Below, piece by piece: positions 61,300 through 64,000 of a stretch of DNA of 64,000 bases (within the stretch, counting starts at the first letter, position 1; every line of letters starts with the position of its first letter). A program made the translations under genes and the position numbers. The notes beneath the pieces are model-generated. The model had not been told where the DNA came from, did not search any database, and saw only the letters and a program-made list of their open reading frames with translations. Source of the stretch: Cymbidium sinense (Eukaryota; Streptophyta; Magnoliopsida; Asparagales; Orchidaceae); NCBI GenBank assembly GCA_021442155.1, contig CM038214.1:21043808-21107807 (forward strand), read 5' to 3'.

Positions 61300-63060
61300 A
61301 CTTTGAGTTGAGATAATGTCCCCAATGATGCTCACTCAATAGACGCCTGCTCCATGTCGCTAACATACTACCCTGCTAGTGTGCCACCCTAGTGGTCTTC
61401 TTTCATTGGAAGATGTAAGTCTACTATGCTTTCTTTCCTTACATGGCCACTGCACACCGATGAGTGCCTTATTAGTTTGGTAGGCACTGCATGGCCGGTA
61501 AGCTACCTTATGTTGGCTTTATTTAAGAAAATATGAGTCGGTTATGCTTTCTTCTTAGATTAGCCTTCATGTACTGACTGGGTCGAGTATATTTGAGGTT
61601 TAGGATAAGTCCCCTAGAGGCTCCTTCCCTCTTGATTACTTCAAGTCTGGGTCCAGTCCTTCCTCGGGCTCCTCGCAGTAAGTCGCTCTTGGTCATATAG
61701 CATATGTCATGCAGACAACTGACTATCCTGATGATCAGTTCTTCTTGGAAAGTTGTAAGCCTACATGCTTTCTTTCCAGATTGATCATTGCACACCAATG
61801 GGAACCTTAGGTAGGTTGGTTCTCACTATGCTAATGGATACACCACTCATGCTAATGGATACACCTTAGGTTGGTTGGTTTTCGCACCTTAGGATACACC
61901 ACTCATGGCAGATGTAAGTTTGGTACGCTTTCTCCTTGAGTTGGCCACCATACACCTATAGGCTTTTTTAAGAGTTCAAGATAACACACCTAGCATCACC
62001 TCCCTCGTGGGCACTATATTTGGATCACACCCTTTGTAACCCCATTTAGGTAATACCTGGGTTACTATAAGATTGGACAGTTTTCCTTTCCTAGTAACCA
62101 CCCCTATGGTTATAAAATCTATCATGTGGATGTCTAGATTCTCCCTTGGTCCAATAAATCTAAGATAGGTCAAGGCCAACATAACCCCTTCTTAGTGTGG
62201 TCCCTCGCACACCAATAGGGTCCACACAAACATATAAACAAAATTTATATAAACTTATGGATTAGGAGGATACCCCTAGTGGCACATTTTCCCAAGCAGG
62301 CATCTTATATTTAGGTCTGTATCAATAAAACTCCCTTTAGTAATCACCTGACTACTCTTAAGTTGATATAAGTCCCCAACAACATTCACTTAGTAGTCAC
62401 CCCTAAGTTTGGTTCTATTTGTTGTGTTACCAACATGTCACCCTAGCGGGTGTTCCCTACTTTAGAAGATGTAAGTCTCATATGCCTTCTTCCTAGCACA
62501 ACCATTGCACACTAAAAGGCAACTCATTAGGTTGGCTAGCTCTACCCCACAGCCAATAGACTATCCCTTTGGATTTTTAAATCTATGATAGGACAAGTTT
62601 GATATAGCCCCTTCTCAGTGGGTCCATCACACACCGACATGGTCCATAAATTAAATCTATCAAATTTGATATAGCTCACATTCCCGAGATATGCCTTCAA
62701 TTTGAAATCAAACTAAACCAAATAAACCATATTAAATCACATGAAATTAAGATAAAATTAGTCCTTAATACTTTTGAGTTAACATAAGTTCTCAGCAGTA
62801 TTCACTTAGTCGTCCAAGGTCAGGTTCGATTTGTTGTGCACCCACCAATTCATCCTAGTGGTTGTTCCTTGCTTTAGAAGATGTAAGTCTGCAATGCCTT
62901 CTTCCTAGCACAGCCGTTGCACACCAAAAGGAAACCCCTTAGGTTGGCTAGGTCTACCCCGTAGCCGTAGACTACTCCTTTGGATTTCTAAACCTGAGGT
63001 AGGTCAAGGATAATATAACCCCTTTTTAGTAGGTCCATTGCACACTTCACGGTCCATACA
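61300..63060 (+). repeat. Long-period (~420 bp) tandem repeat in 3' UTR
   Basis: Two clear full units begin near 62,350 and 62,766, about 416 bp apart. Each has, in order, a TAAGT(C/T)C..CAGCA/CAACA word with ATTCACTTAGT, TTTGTTGTG, CATCCTAG/CACCCTAG, TTTAGAAGATGTAAGTCT, CCTTCTTCCTAGCACA, TTGCACAC, TAGGTTGGCTAG, CCTTTGGATTT, ATATA(A/G)CCCC and GGTCCAT. A more diverged unit begins at about 61,306 (GAGATAATGTCCCCAATGATG), and partial units lie at 61,745-62,220. Confidence 0.75.
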
Positions 63061-63500
63061 TCAACTCAAATTAAATTAAACTCGATCTGATTTTCTTCGA
63101 TGGAGCTAAATCACACCCTTCTACCTAGTGGATCCTCAAATCATATATAAACAAGTCAAACAAATAAATCAAATTCAAAACCAACCTCCCTAGTGGAGCC
63201 AAATTAAACTAACTCCCCGAGTAGAGTCTAAATCATAGAAATCCAACTAAACTCTTATTCCCAGTGGATTGATCCCCAAACAAATCTATGAATTCAAACT
63301 CAAATTCCAATCCCCAGTGGATAGCTCAAACTGCTTCCCTAGTATAATGTTCATATACCCAATCCCAGTGGACGCGAGCCAATATCTCTAGCAGATGTGC
63401 CTCCACATCAATTAAAACAAAACAAATTAAAGTTGATTTGATCTTAATCCATAGTGGATTATAGATTCTTATCCCCAATAGATTTTCTTCTTCTATGCCC
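63060..63500 (+). repeat. CCCAGTGGA-type minisatellite
   Basis: The words CCCAGTGGA, CCTAGTGGA, CCATAGTGGA, CCGAGTAGA and CCCAATAGA recur about every 30-70 bp (for example near 63,126, 63,190, 63,261, 63,314, 63,363 and 63,450), separated by variable A/C-rich spacers. Confidence 0.65.
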
Positions 63501-63734
63501 TCGACATAGACCCCTCACATGTCATGTCCAATGCATGTGTGATCCCCTAGTAGATCTCCCTCCATGTCCTTAACATGGAAGTCTCATCAAATCTTATTTC
63601 TTCTCTTATGCACACCTTTAATACTTCAAGTAAAAGCCTAACAATGTATTCATTCAAATCACATCATCTTAACATTATTATCAACATTTTATGATTTGTG
63701 ATGGTGAAAGCTCAAACTATCTATACAATATCAT

Positions 63735-63830
63735 GCTAAACATATTATAGTGTGAATTAACACACTAAATTATATTATAATATATGATGTTATATTATAA
63801 TTTGCTATAATATAATATGTTATCTAATAT
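63735..63830. repeat. AT-rich palindromic patch
   Basis: TATATTATAATATA, TTATATTATAA and TATAATATAATATG overlap to give several self-complementary options. Composition alone may explain it. Confidence 0.5.
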
Positions 63831-64000
63831 TACACCTCATTAGAATCACTTAAAAGGAGAAATAATACAATTTTTTCAAAATTTGAATAATGTTCATTTT
63901 GGATGTTAAATTGTTATTTTTCTATTAGAAATGGTACAAAAGAGCATAATTTTGGTGTTGCTTCTTGGTGTGTGCTATGAATTTGGCCAACTCAACCTTC

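Larger units (their letters stand above)
56601..64000 (+). mobile_element. Tat-clade Ty3/gypsy element 2, 5'-truncated, continues past window
   Basis: Begins within the protease region: CTTAGGCTCCATAGTGTTACC at 56,607 matches the minus strand near 21,530-21,555 of element 1. It carries protease remnant, charged linker, RT, RNase H, connection, second RNase H and integrase to 61,134, then a repetitive 3' UTR. No LTR tip (TGACCTCA) is reached by 64,000. gag and the real 5' end are missing, replaced by an oppositely oriented LTR fragment. The RT active site is better preserved than in element 1. Confidence 0.8.
61135..64000 (+). other. Tat element 2 3' UTR, non-coding
   Basis: At least 2.9 kb after the integrase stop with no conserved protein. 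It holds a long-period tandem repeat (61,300-63,060), a CCCAGTGGA-type minisatellite (63,060-63,500) and an AT-rich palindromic zone (63,735-63,830). 63,840-64,000 shows nothing recognisable. Variable, tandem-rich 3' UTRs are known in Tat-clade elements and have been proposed as a source of satellites. A 3' LTR is expected beyond the window. Confidence 0.6.

Noticed and set aside
61523..62182. Minus-strand frames of 91 and 68 codons after the integrase
   Set aside because: They lie antisense in the tandem-repetitive 3' UTR and match no known family.

Overview
The window is plant repetitive heterochromatin, from a subtelomere or from an interstitial telomere-like block. I found no intact protein-coding gene and no rRNA or tRNA gene. 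The plant assignment rests on four things: Arabidopsis-type telomere heptamers (CCCTAAA/TTTAGGG), a Ty3/gypsy element with the second RNase H of the plant Tat clade, a plant L1-type LINE ending in an RNase H domain, and fragments of a GRP7-like glycine-rich RNA-binding protein gene. I cannot name the species.

Layout. 1-17,210: degenerate CCCTAAA arrays. They are interrupted by a GRP retro-fragment (6,179), an LTR fragment fused to a GRP 3' tail (7,851-9,613) and a decayed LINE (9,685-15,378) whose poly(A) runs straight into CCCTAAA. 17,211-35,309: one minus-strand Tat-like element, truncated at its 3' end. Read on its own strand it has a probable ~6.5 kb 5' LTR, a leader with a ~78-bp array of stem-loops, gag, protease, RT/RNase H, a second RNase H and integrase. 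35,310-38,701: the 3' half of a second LINE, again ending poly(A)-CCCTAAA. 38,702-41,160: more arrays with two GRP fragments. 41,165-45,446: an LTR fragment and AT-rich, microsatellite-rich sequence up to a 100-N gap (45,447-45,546). 45,547-52,250: the same array type in the opposite orientation (TTTAGGG) with three GRP fragments on the minus strand. 52,251-56,600: a minus-strand LTR fragment fused to a GRP tail, an inverted paralogue of the block at 7,851-9,613. 56,601-64,000: a second Tat-like element on the plus strand, 5'-truncated in the protease region, with a long tandem-repetitive 3' UTR that continues past the window.

The arrays are more than decayed telomere. They have a higher-order pattern: a near-canonical CCCTAAA stretch, then an A-rich stretch (AAATAAA and CCTAAA variants), then a conserved landmark close to CCTACCRATTTACTTAATTT, every ~0.6-1.6 kb. 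The GRP fragments share the same 5' breakpoint and the same kind of 3' poly(A) junction. That suggests one retro-insertion that was later amplified with the array.

The most unusual signals are the stem-loop array in the element leader (conserved loop, covarying stems), the telomere-derived higher-order satellite carrying the GRP fragment, and the uniform orientation of ten poly(A) ends against the telomere C-strand. All coding regions carry stops or frameshifts, so they are annotated as pseudogenes. Boundaries given to the base are exact only where a poly(A), a repeat junction or the LTR tip could be read; others are approximate.
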